Assembly: GCA_035530195.1 (NCBI GenBank)
Contig: DATKVG010000210.1
Coordinates: 1 to 45,643, forward strand
Direction of reading: 5' to 3'
Source: JAPLKX01 sp035530195
GTDB taxonomy: Bacteria > Hydrogenedentota > Hydrogenedentia > Hydrogenedentales > SLHB01
DNA length: 45,643 nucleotides
A program made the translations under genes and the position numbers. The notes beneath the pieces are model-generated. The model ran no database searches and was not told where the DNA came from. It was given only the letters and a program-made list of their open reading frames with translations. Shown piece after piece: positions 32,642-40,100 of this stretch; the first letter of the stretch is position 1; every line of letters starts with the position of its first letter.

Positions 32642-34003
32642 ATGGCCCGCAATTATATGGCGGTTGCTTGCGCGGTGTTTTTTGCGGCTGCAATGGCATG
32701 CGGGGAAGAGTGCGGAGGGCGGCTGCTGTTGCAGGACGGGCCGGGCATCTGCACGGTGACCCGCGAGCTTTATCAGCCACATCCGGAAGCCGGTGCGGCG
32801 TATAGCGTGCAGGTGTTTTATACGGGGCCGGGTCTCGAGCGGGCCGAGGTGCACTCGATCGAGCGGGTGAGCGACGAGCCTGAGCAGCCGCGGGTTCGGT
32901 GGTCGGCGGACAACGGCCGGACGTGGTCTGAATTCGAGCCGCTGCCCGACATGGTGCTGCGCCAGGGCGAGTACAAGATCTATTGGGGGCCGGGCCCGCG
33001 CTTGTACGACGCCGACGCGGGCGTCGTGGTGTCGATATGGCTGCGGCAACCGTATAAAGACAGGACGTACATCAACCACTGTTTCTCGCGGTTCTCACGC
33101 AACTACGGGCGGACCTGGAGCGAGCCGAAACTGTTGCGCTACGAGGATGGGCCGCAGTTCGATCCGGCCAACGCGCTGGATCCCGAGTTCCTTAAATACA
33201 ATCGCGGCTATTTCGGCACCAACATCATCCGGCACAGCAGCGGCGTTTTGATCCACTGCCTGACGTCCGTCAACGTGCCTTACGAAAACGCCAATGGCAA
33301 GAGCTATCACCCGTGGGTGAAGGCCGACGCCAAGGACATTGGGTCGCTCTGCATGATGGGCAAGTGGAACGCGGCCGTGAATGATTATGAGTGGACGGCG
33401 GGCAAGCCGGTTTGGGTTCCGCTGAGCGTGTCGTCGCGGGGCCTGATGGAGCCGTTTGTGACGGAACTGAGGGACGGGCGGGTGCTGGTGGTTTGGCGCG
33501 GGTCGGATACGCCGGAGACGCCGGGGCAGAAATGGTTCAGCATCTCGACGGACGCGGGCACGACGCTGTCGCCGGTGGCGGAATGGAAGTATGCGGAGTC
33601 GCGAAGCAATGAGTCAAAAAAGGGGACACCCCCCACAAAAGCCGGGGGGCGTCCCAACAGGTTTTACTCGCCGTCGAGCATCCACCAGTTTATCCGGCAC
33701 AGCGTTTCGGGCAAGCTGTACTGGTTGGGCAACATCAGCCCCGAACCGCCGCGCGCCAACCACCCGCGTCACCCGCTCGTGATCGGCGAGGTTGATGAAG
33801 ACCGCGCCGCGATCAAGCGCGAGACTGTTACGATAATTGACGACCGGCAACCCGGGGACGGGCCGGAGGTCCAGTTGTCGAACTTCTCGCTGCTGGAGGA
33901 TCGGGAGACACATGAGTTTGAACTTTATCTGACGAAGTTCGGCGCAGACCCCTCGAATGTTTTTACGGCGGACTGTTATCGGTATGAAGTGAAGATAAAG
34001 TGA
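32642..34003 (+). CDS. Secreted sialidase-like (BNR repeat) protein with in-frame hairpin insertion
   Basis: A 453-residue exported protein with signal peptide (MARNYMAVACAVFFAAAMAC) and GGAGG site. It is a six-bladed propeller of the sialidase type. Asp boxes S-x-D-x-G-x-T-W occur at residues 88-95 (SADNGRTW) and 152-159 (SRNYGRTW), with a weaker STDAGTTL near 300. The product may hydrolyse sialic acid-type or other sugars, or be a non-catalytic BNR protein; I cannot confirm the arginine triad. Residues about 322-340 (NESKKGTPPTKAGGRPN) do not fit the fold and are encoded by a GC-rich hairpin listed separately. A nonamer array begins at its stop codon. Confidence 0.85.
   Translation: MARNYMAVACAVFFAAAMACGEECGGRLLLQDGPGICTVTRELYQPHPEAGAAYSVQVFYTGPGLERAEVHSIERVSDEPEQPRVRWSADNGRTWSEFEPLPDMVLRQGEYKIYWGPGPRLYDADAGVVVSIWLRQPYKDRTYINHCFSRFSRNYGRTWSEPKLLRYEDGPQFDPANALDPEFLKYNRGYFGTNIIRHSSGVLIHCLTSVNVPYENANGKSYHPWVKADAKDIGSLCMMGKWNAAVNDYEWTAGKPVWVPLSVSSRGLMEPFVTELRDGRVLVVWRGSDTPETPGQKWFSISTDAGTTLSPVAEWKYAESRSNESKKGTPPTKAGGRPNRFYSPSSIHQFIRHSVSGKLYWLGNISPEPPRANHPRHPLVIGEVDEDRAAIKRETVTIIDDRQPGDGPEVQLSNFSLLEDRETHEFELYLTKFGADPSNVFTADCYRYEVKIK
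33609..33656. repeat. Hairpin element inserted in a coding sequence
   Basis: GAGTCAAAAAAGG leads into GGGACACCCCCC (33623-33634), a 9-base loop and GGGGGGCGTCCC (33644-33655), two 12-base arms with a single mismatch. The element lies in the sialidase-like reading frame and keeps it open. Confidence 0.75.
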
Positions 34004-34028
34004 TCGGACGGATCGGACGGATCGGACG
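34002..34028 (+). repeat. Three perfect nonamers overlapping a stop codon
   Basis: GATCGGACG repeated exactly three times; its first two bases are the last two of the TGA stop of the sialidase-like gene. Confidence 0.9.
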
Positions 34029-34051
34029 GATGAACCAAGGGAGAGGACATC

Positions 34052-35503
34052 ATGGACGTTGGTCGCAGGAGTTTTCTGAAAACGGCGGCGCTGATCCCGG
34101 GATTGGGTATGCTGCCGGCATTGGGCAGCGTCACGGCAGGGGCTGGCATGGGCGTGATGCGGCCGAAGAAACCGGCGGTAGTGCGCGGTGCGTTTTTTTA
34201 CCCGCCGCTGCGGGTGGTGATTGATGGGAAGTGCGAAGACGGCTGGAACGTCCACAATTGGTGTACGTGGCCGGGCAACCAGTACGAGCCCGAGCAGCAG
34301 CAGCAGAAGTTTATGGGCGAACTCGAGCGAATGTCCGATGGCCTCGATGTGGACCTCCAGATCGACCGCGCGCCCATCTACACCGATGCCGGCATCGGCG
34401 CATTTATCAGCGAGGTGACGGCATCGAAGCCGGACGCGCTGCTTCTGTTCAACTTCTGGAACTCGTTCAGCGGGAAGATCGCGCCCATTCTGGATGCGTT
34501 CGATGGGCCCATCATCCTGTACCACCCGCTGGGCGCAAACCACCAACTGCCGCCCGAGAAGTTCAGGACGGCTCCCCGCGTGCAGTACATCCACTCGATT
34601 GAGAATTTCGACGCGCTCGAGCGGGGTCTGCGCGCGGTGCATGCGATGGCCCGGATGAAACAGGGCCGGCTTCTGCGCGTATCCGGCAGGGCGACCGCCG
34701 AATCCGACGAAACCGCGCCGTTTTTCGACACCGCGGTGCACACGGTGCCGGCGAATCACTTCAATGACCTGTTCGACGCGACGGCGTTGACGGATGAGAT
34801 GCGCAAGCTGGCGCGCCAGGTGGGTGTGGATGCGCGGAACGTGACCGATCTGAAGGAAGAAGCGTTTCATGACGCGGTGCGCGCGCATTATGCCGTTGGG
34901 AAGCTGATGGAACGCCACGAGGCCGACGCGATAACGATCGAGTGCCTGTTTCTGAAGCACCGGAAACCGTGCCTGAGTTTCTCGATGAACAACGGGGCGA
35001 TGGTGCCGTGCGGGTGCGAAAACGACCTGAACGCGACGCTCACGCTGATGCTGGGCACCAACCTGTTTGGCCGGGGCGGGTTTCAGCACAACCCCGAATA
35101 TGACACCGAAGAGAACCTGTACTTCGGCTCGCACTGCACCTGCACGACGCGGCTGCACGGTCCGGGTGCGCGGCCCGCGCGGTACGACCTGCGGCCGTTT
35201 TTCCATCAACTGCCGAAATCGCTGGCGCTCGATGTGCAGTGGCCGGAAGGCGAGCCGGTGACGCTGCTCAAGTTCGAGGGCGACAAGCCGCGGCTGAATG
35301 CGTGGTCGGGCAAAGTGGTGTCGTCGCCCCCATGCCCGCCGGCCGGGGGTTGCGCGACGCGGGTGCTGGTGAAACTTGATAACGTGGACAATGTCTGCGA
35401 CACCTACGCCGGGCCACATCCGGCCCTGTTTTGCGGCGATTTCGCGCGACATGCGAAGGCCTTCGGGAAGCTGTACGAGTTGGAATTCAGAACCAACGCT
35501 TGA
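34052..35503 (+). CDS. Tat-exported fucose/arabinose isomerase-like protein
   Basis: A 483-residue protein with GGGAGAGGACATC site and a Tat signal (VGRRSFLKTAALIPGLGML). The body resembles the L-fucose isomerase-like fold: DALLLFNFWNSF and IILYHPLGANH in the first Rossmann-like domain, HDAVRAHYAVGKLMERHEADAITIECLFL in the second, then CGCENDLNATLTLMLG and a beta-barrel-like end (about 360-483, LHGPGARPARYDLRPF, VLVKLDNVDNVCDTYAGPHPAL). Cytosolic FucI/AraA enzymes are not exported, so an exported relative is unusual; the function may be a periplasmic isomerase or a lectin-like binding protein. Confidence 0.82.
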   Translation: MDVGRRSFLKTAALIPGLGMLPALGSVTAGAGMGVMRPKKPAVVRGAFFYPPLRVVIDGKCEDGWNVHNWCTWPGNQYEPEQQQQKFMGELERMSDGLDVDLQIDRAPIYTDAGIGAFISEVTASKPDALLLFNFWNSFSGKIAPILDAFDGPIILYHPLGANHQLPPEKFRTAPRVQYIHSIENFDALERGLRAVHAMARMKQGRLLRVSGRATAESDETAPFFDTAVHTVPANHFNDLFDATALTDEMRKLARQVGVDARNVTDLKEEAFHDAVRAHYAVGKLMERHEADAITIECLFLKHRKPCLSFSMNNGAMVPCGCENDLNATLTLMLGTNLFGRGGFQHNPEYDTEENLYFGSHCTCTTRLHGPGARPARYDLRPFFHQLPKSLALDVQWPEGEPVTLLKFEGDKPRLNAWSGKVVSSPPCPPAGGCATRVLVKLDNVDNVCDTYAGPHPALFCGDFARHAKAFGKLYELEFRTNA

Positions 35504-35569
35504 CATAGCTCAACCGAATAAAGGATGCTCCGGTTTGTAGTATTTTAGGAGAGCAAAGAGGTCAGGGCA

Positions 35570-36766
35570 ATGCAACTGTTCGAGTACCGCGCCGTTGACA
35601 CGGAAGGCAACTCAATCCGCGGCGCGATGGAAGGGGCATTTGCGCACGAGGTAGTCGTGGCGCTGCAAGAGAAAGGCTGGATGGTGAATTCCGTCCGGCC
35701 GGAGCGGCGCGTCACCGCCGGAAGGGGCGAGCGCCGCTTGACGTGGGATGACTTGGCGCAGCTCAATGCCCAGCTTGCCATGATTACGCGCTCTTCACTG
35801 CCGCTGGTGCCCTCACTGCGCGCGCTCGCCGACGACACGGTTAACCCGCGCATCAAATCCGTCCTTGACGACGTGAAGCGGTACGTCGAGGCGGGCAACT
35901 CGTTGGAAGCGGCCGTCCATCGCCATGCCGGGGCGTTCAACCCGGTTTACCGGGCACTAATCACGGCCGGCGAACGTGCCGGCAACCTGCCGCGCGTGTT
36001 CGAGACGCTCACCGCCTATTCGACGTCCATGGCCAACATGAAAAAGAACCTGCAACTGGCGATGGCATACCCGCTGGTGGTAATGGTATCGGCTTTCCTG
36101 CTGCTCGTGGTGTTTATGCTGAAAGTGATCCCTGTGTTCGCGAACGTGTACCGCGACTTTGATCAGCCGCTGCCCGCCCCCACCCAGTTTTTGTTCCACA
36201 TCAGCGCATTCTTTCAGGCCCATGGGATCGAGACGGTAGCCGCGTTTGCCGCCCTGCTCGTGGCGGGCATAGCCGCCGTCCGCTACACGTCCCGCGACCG
36301 CCGTTACTACTGGGCCGACTGGATCCGGATGCGCATCCCGTTGTACAAGGCGGCGTCATTGGCGCGGTTTTGCCGGGCGTTTTCGCTGCTCGTGGAATCG
36401 CGCGTGCCGGTGCTGGAAAGCCTGGAGATCGCCGGGGCCGCGGCAGGCAACGCCGTACTCCATAGAAAGGTTCGCAAGGCGGCTGCGGCCGTCAACGCGG
36501 GATTGCCGCTCGCCGAGGCGTTTCAAAAGACCAAATTCTTCGACGGCCCATTCTGCTGGCTTGTGTCGAACGCGGAGAGAACCGGCGCCATGGAAGAAAC
36601 GTTCCGCGTCATGGCGGACGAATACGACCGTTCGCTTGAAAATCTTTTCCTGCTCGCCGTCACGTTCATTGGGCCTATGGTGATAGTCCTCGGGGGCATA
36701 TTGACTGGTTTTCTTGTTATCGCGCTCTACCTGCCCATCTACGGCATCAGCGATACAATGCATTAG
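35570..36766 (+). CDS. Type II secretion / type IV pilus inner-membrane protein, GspF/PilC family
   Basis: A 398-residue platform protein. The N-terminal MQLFEYRAVDTEGNSIRGAMEG is the conserved GspF entry. Two homologous helical domains (about 65-180 and 275-390) each carry FA/IT-type motifs (ITRSSLPLVPSLRAL, LLVESRVPVLESLEIAG, ERAGNLPRVFETL, ERTGAMEETFRVMADEY). Membrane helices lie near 160-195, 220-240 and 365-390. It forms the inner-membrane base that works with the secretion ATPase to assemble pseudopili. It is the first gene of a six-gene operon ending at 39979. Confidence 0.95.
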   Translation: MQLFEYRAVDTEGNSIRGAMEGAFAHEVVVALQEKGWMVNSVRPERRVTAGRGERRLTWDDLAQLNAQLAMITRSSLPLVPSLRALADDTVNPRIKSVLDDVKRYVEAGNSLEAAVHRHAGAFNPVYRALITAGERAGNLPRVFETLTAYSTSMANMKKNLQLAMAYPLVVMVSAFLLLVVFMLKVIPVFANVYRDFDQPLPAPTQFLFHISAFFQAHGIETVAAFAALLVAGIAAVRYTSRDRRYYWADWIRMRIPLYKAASLARFCRAFSLLVESRVPVLESLEIAGAAAGNAVLHRKVRKAAAAVNAGLPLAEAFQKTKFFDGPFCWLVSNAERTGAMEETFRVMADEYDRSLENLFLLAVTFIGPMVIVLGGILTGFLVIALYLPIYGISDTMH

Positions 36767-36773
36767 GTGTACG

Positions 36774-37928
36774 ATGAGCTACAGACTGTGGTCAAGACTA
36801 TTCTTCTTTGCCGGCCGCGGCACTCGTGACACCGGCAACCGTTTTGGCACGTGGCCGCTGTTTGCGGGCCTCAACGGGCGTATCCACGTCTTGAACCTGC
36901 TGGCCCGCATCGTAAAGTGCAACGCCCCGCTCGATCCCGGGATTGCCGCGGCGCTTGCAGCGAAGCCGCCCGCCGGGGCGAAGCGGATCTTGCGCCGGCT
37001 GCACGACGACCTCAACCAGGGTATCGGGCTCATCGCCGCGCTCGAACGCCAGCCGCACGTCTTTTCGAAACCGCATATTGCACTGCTCTCGGCGGGCGAG
37101 GCGTCGGGGAAACTCGGCGACGTCCTTCAGGAATTGGAGGCCAACCTGCGGGATAGATTCCAATCGCGCATGGCTGTTTTCCGGATCATGTTGTATGTGC
37201 TCTTTGTTCTCTATATGGGTTTGGCGGTTGGATACGTTTTTCAGATGACAATGGAAGCGTATCTGGAGACTTACAGTGAATTTGGCGTCAGCCGGGAGGC
37301 GGGTGGTCTTCCTTACGTGACCGCCTTGTGGCTCAAAGAGCACCCGGACTTGTTTCGGATAGGCTCCGTTGTTGTCGGGGTGCTTTTCGTGTTGCAGATG
37401 GCCTTGTCGGCTCTCGCGGTTAATCCGATCAAATCCCGCCGGCTGGCGCGCGTGTCACGGCCTATCGCGCTGCATATCCCGGTGCTGGGCAGGTTTGTCA
37501 AGGCTTTTTCTACAGCGCATGCCGCCGATATCCTCTCGAATCTGGTAGGCGCCGGGTACCCGCTGGACGAAGCGCTGGACATGGCCGCGGAAGGCGCCGA
37601 TCCCGCGTATGCCGCGGCCCTTCTCCGGATGCGCCAGCGTATCCTCGATGGCTCGAACTTGTCGCAGGCCGCCCACGACGAGACACGCCTGTTTCCAGCG
37701 TCTTTCGGGCAGATGACAGCGATAGGCGAATACACCGGCGATCTTCCCCGTGCCCTGGCCAATCTGGCCCACCTGTACCGAGACCGGGCGGTAAGGCTGT
37801 TGCAGGTGGCGGAAGCCGTGGCGGCGCCCTTGGCCACCATTGTGCTCGGGCTTGTCGTACTTGCCCTTGCCTACTGCGCCTATGGCCTCACCGTCCTATG
37901 CGCCACCATCATTTTGGAGAACATGTGA
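36774..37928 (+). CDS. Second, divergent GspF/PilC paralogue
   Basis: A 384-residue protein whose start at 36774 lies 7 bases after the previous stop. It repeats the GspF layout: LNLLARIVKCNAPLDPGIAAAL, LLSAGEASGKLGDVLQELEANLRDRF, membrane helix near 148-170, SNLVGAGYPLDEALDMAAEGA, TAIGEYTGDLPRALANLAHLYRDRA and a last membrane helix near 352-380. The usual N-terminal cytosolic entry (F-x-Y-x-A) is missing, so it may form a heterologous platform with the first GspF. Two unlike GspF proteins in one operon are unusual. Confidence 0.88.
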   Translation: MSYRLWSRLFFFAGRGTRDTGNRFGTWPLFAGLNGRIHVLNLLARIVKCNAPLDPGIAAALAAKPPAGAKRILRRLHDDLNQGIGLIAALERQPHVFSKPHIALLSAGEASGKLGDVLQELEANLRDRFQSRMAVFRIMLYVLFVLYMGLAVGYVFQMTMEAYLETYSEFGVSREAGGLPYVTALWLKEHPDLFRIGSVVVGVLFVLQMALSALAVNPIKSRRLARVSRPIALHIPVLGRFVKAFSTAHAADILSNLVGAGYPLDEALDMAAEGADPAYAAALLRMRQRILDGSNLSQAAHDETRLFPASFGQMTAIGEYTGDLPRALANLAHLYRDRAVRLLQVAEAVAAPLATIVLGLVVLALAYCAYGLTVLCATIILENM

Positions 37929-38350
37929 TGAGGGACCGGATGCCGCACCATGGTTATGCCGCCGGATTCTCGCTGATCGAAATGACTGCCGCGCTGTTCG
38001 TGTTGGGCGCGGGGCTGCTGGGCACGGTTCAGATGTACCAGTTCGCGATCGCCAAGATCCAGACGATGCGCGAGTCGGAAATCGCCGCGCGCGCCGTTGA
38101 AGAGGAGATCGAAGCGTTGCGCGCGATGCCGTTCAAGGCGCTCGAGCCGGGCGAAGAACTAGATTTCTTCAGCAAGCCGGTTGACCTCGACAAATTGGCG
38201 GACGCGGCGCTGCAGCTCAGCATTCGGCCGCATCCCGACGCCGCCCTCGAGTTGAAAGAGGTGACGGCGATTGTCCGCTGGCGCGGTGAGAATGGCCGGC
38301 TCATGGAAAAGGATCTCACAACCTTCATCGCCGCAAAGGATGACCGCTAA
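37928..38350 (+). CDS. Pseudopilin, GspI/PilV type
   Basis: A 140-residue prepilin starting at 37928, overlapping the previous stop (TGATG). The prepilin site is G-FSLIEM (about residues 13-18) followed by the hydrophobic N-helix TAALFVLGAGLLGTVQMYQ. Glu at +5 is present. The body is short and mixed alpha/beta with a charged EEIEALRAMPFKALEPGEEL segment. It is probably a minor pseudopilin of the tip complex. Confidence 0.9.
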   Translation: MRDRMPHHGYAAGFSLIEMTAALFVLGAGLLGTVQMYQFAIAKIQTMRESEIAARAVEEEIEALRAMPFKALEPGEELDFFSKPVDLDKLADAALQLSIRPHPDAALELKEVTAIVRWRGENGRLMEKDLTTFIAAKDDR

Positions 38351-38952
38351 TGAGAGCCAGGCCGAGAGAATACGAAGGCGGCTTCACGCTGCTCGAGATG
38401 CTGGCCTATATTACGTGCCTGGGCATGGTGCTTGCCTCCGTCACATTTGTCTTTACCACCACCAGCCGCCTTCACGCTGCCGGATCTCAGACGATGGACC
38501 GCGTCCGCGTTACGGGTGATATTCGGCGCGTCTTCCTGCGCGATGTCCGTGAGGCGCAAAATGTTTCTAGCGGCGTCAGCACGTATATGACCGGGCCAAA
38601 CCAACTCGTGCTTGAACTGCCGCCCCCGTCGCAGGCGTCTGGACGGCGGTTTGTGGTGTACAGCATGGCGAAGCGGCCGAACCGGCTCGACCGCATCGAG
38701 TTCCTCCAGAAACCAGACACAACGTTCGAACCTGTACAGCTTACGACCTTCCCTTTGGCACTCGAGGCGATGCGGGTGAATTACAGCACGGCGCAACCGC
38801 GCCAAGTGGGGATCGAGATTGACGTCGACAGGGTGGGAACGCGACCCATTCCGGCCGGTTACATGCGCAAGGCGCCCGTAATGTACAGCATGAGGGGGAC
38901 ACTCCGCACGTTCGCACGAACGCCAATAACTGCGGGAGGTGGCATGCCATGA
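38350..38952 (+). CDS. Pseudopilin, GspJ/PilW type
   Basis: A 200-residue prepilin overlapping the previous stop by one base (TAATG). The processing site is G-FTLLEM near residue 11, followed by LAYITCLGMVLASVTFVFTT. Its larger globular part (RRVFLRDVREAQNV, NQLVLELPPPSQ, RRFVVYSMAK, DRIEFLQK) fits GspJ, the larger minor pseudopilin. Confidence 0.9.
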   Translation: MRARPREYEGGFTLLEMLAYITCLGMVLASVTFVFTTTSRLHAAGSQTMDRVRVTGDIRRVFLRDVREAQNVSSGVSTYMTGPNQLVLELPPPSQASGRRFVVYSMAKRPNRLDRIEFLQKPDTTFEPVQLTTFPLALEAMRVNYSTAQPRQVGIEIDVDRVGTRPIPAGYMRKAPVMYSMRGTLRTFARTPITAGGGMP

Positions 38953-39371
38953 CGTCTGGAGCGAAAAAAGGCTGCGGCAACAACTGCGGGACGGCACTGG
39001 TGCTTGTGATAGGCGTTCTGGCCATCGTTACTATCAGCGTCAGTTCGTTCCTTGCTCTTTTGCACGCGTCGATCAACTATACTCGACGCGAAGAAGCCCA
39101 CGCGTGGTGTGTGCACGTTGCCGAGGCGGGGCTCGAAAAAGCCGTGGCCGAACTGCGGGCGGGCCGCGCGGCCTACACCAGGGAATCGGACACGCCCGTC
39201 GGCGTCGGCGAGTTCTCCATTGGTGTGAGCGGGGTAAACGGGCGCTACACCATAACGTCGAGAGGAAGAATTGCGCGAGGCGGGCTTACCACCGTGCGCA
39301 CTTTGCAGGCGGAAGTGCGCATCGAGGGACGGCGGGTCGTCGAGTTCAAGTGGCGCGAGATCGATCCATGA
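38949..39371 (+). CDS. PilX/GspK-like minor pilin
   Basis: A 140-residue membrane-anchored protein overlapping the previous gene (ATGA). Its N-terminal helix, GTALVLVIGVLAIVTISVSSFLALL, matches the PilX/GspK group, which lack the usual Glu5 and have a G-x-A-L-V/I-L-V-L start. EAHAWCVHVAEAGLEKAVAEL and a beta-rich end (VGEFSIGVSGVNGRYTITSRGRI) follow. It is much shorter than classical GspK. Confidence 0.82.
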   Translation: MTSGAKKGCGNNCGTALVLVIGVLAIVTISVSSFLALLHASINYTRREEAHAWCVHVAEAGLEKAVAELRAGRAAYTRESDTPVGVGEFSIGVSGVNGRYTITSRGRIARGGLTTVRTLQAEVRIEGRRVVEFKWREIDP

Positions 39372-39979
39372 AAAAAGGTTTTATGCTGATCGAGTTGCTG
39401 GTTGTCATCGGCATTATCGGCATTCTGGCCTCGATCCTGCTTGTGGGGCTTGCGCCGGCCCGCGAGCGGGCGCGTCGTGCGTCGTGCCTGGCGACTCTGC
39501 ACCAGTGGGGCATGACGATGCGGATATATGCCGACGAGCATGACGGCCGGTTACCGTGGAGCGGGGGCGGCAACAATGCGGAATGCCTGCTCGCGTTGCG
39601 CGGCAACTACATTACCGAGGCAAGAGTCTTTCTCTGCCCGTCCGATGAGGATTATCGGCAGTTTGAAGAAAATCTTGCCACACTTACCAGCGACCTCAAC
39701 GGCTTATCGAGCGTGCGCAGCAGCTACGATTATTTCGGCGCCTATACGGAATTGCCGCTGTCGCTGCCGCCGGTGGATTATCCCGTGCCGCGTGTTCCGG
39801 TGATGTGGGACTTTTGTGCGCCGCGCGTGTCACACCACGTAGTCGGCGGCCAAGTGCTGCTGCTGGACGGGTCGGTCGAGTTCAGGAGAAAAGGGGAGTG
39901 GGCTTTCGAAAACCTGCCGTTCCGCCCCGGGCACATTGCGTTCCAGGAACCACCGGTTCCGCTTCCGAATGAGTCTTGA
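39368..39979 (+). CDS. Prepilin-type protein with H-X9-DG motif (GspG-like)
   Basis: A 203-residue prepilin with start 39368 overlapping the previous stop. The prepilin site is KKG-FMLIEL followed by the helix LVVIGIIGILASILLVGLAPARERAR, and ADEHDGRLPWSGGG and FLCPSDED follow. The C-terminal HVVGGQVLLLDGS gives the H-X9-DG motif of the planctomycete-type prepilin family (TIGR04294). It is presumably the major or a substrate-like pseudopilin of this operon. Confidence 0.93.
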   Translation: MKKGFMLIELLVVIGIIGILASILLVGLAPARERARRASCLATLHQWGMTMRIYADEHDGRLPWSGGGNNAECLLALRGNYITEARVFLCPSDEDYRQFEENLATLTSDLNGLSSVRSSYDYFGAYTELPLSLPPVDYPVPRVPVMWDFCAPRVSHHVVGGQVLLLDGSVEFRRKGEWAFENLPFRPGHIAFQEPPVPLPNES

Positions 39980-40100
39980 GAGCGATCGCGGGAAAGCGCG
40001 ACCCCACCGGCTTGCGGAGAGGACGCTTGCAGGACTGTAGAACATAAGAAGTCCAATTTCCGGCCGGTGAAACGAACATATTGCAGAGGAGGGCGGGGCG
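39980..40100. other. Leader region of the first tethered sigma gene
   Basis: It contains a REP-like fragment (GCGCGACCCCACCGGC at about 39997-40012, matching the arm of repeat B) and, at 40051-40100, GTCCAATTT followed after about 26 bases by GAGGAGGGC. The gene at 43680 has the same arrangement. Confidence 0.5.

Noticed and set aside
33614..35506. 630-codon minus-strand open frame
   Set aside because: Shadow of the sialidase-like and isomerase-like genes; His/Arg/Gln-rich without any domain pattern.
35500..35528. Promoter of the pseudopilin operon from TTGACA at 35500-35505
   Set aside because: The -35 is perfect, but the hexamer at 17-base spacing is GGATGC, a poor -10, so I did not list it.
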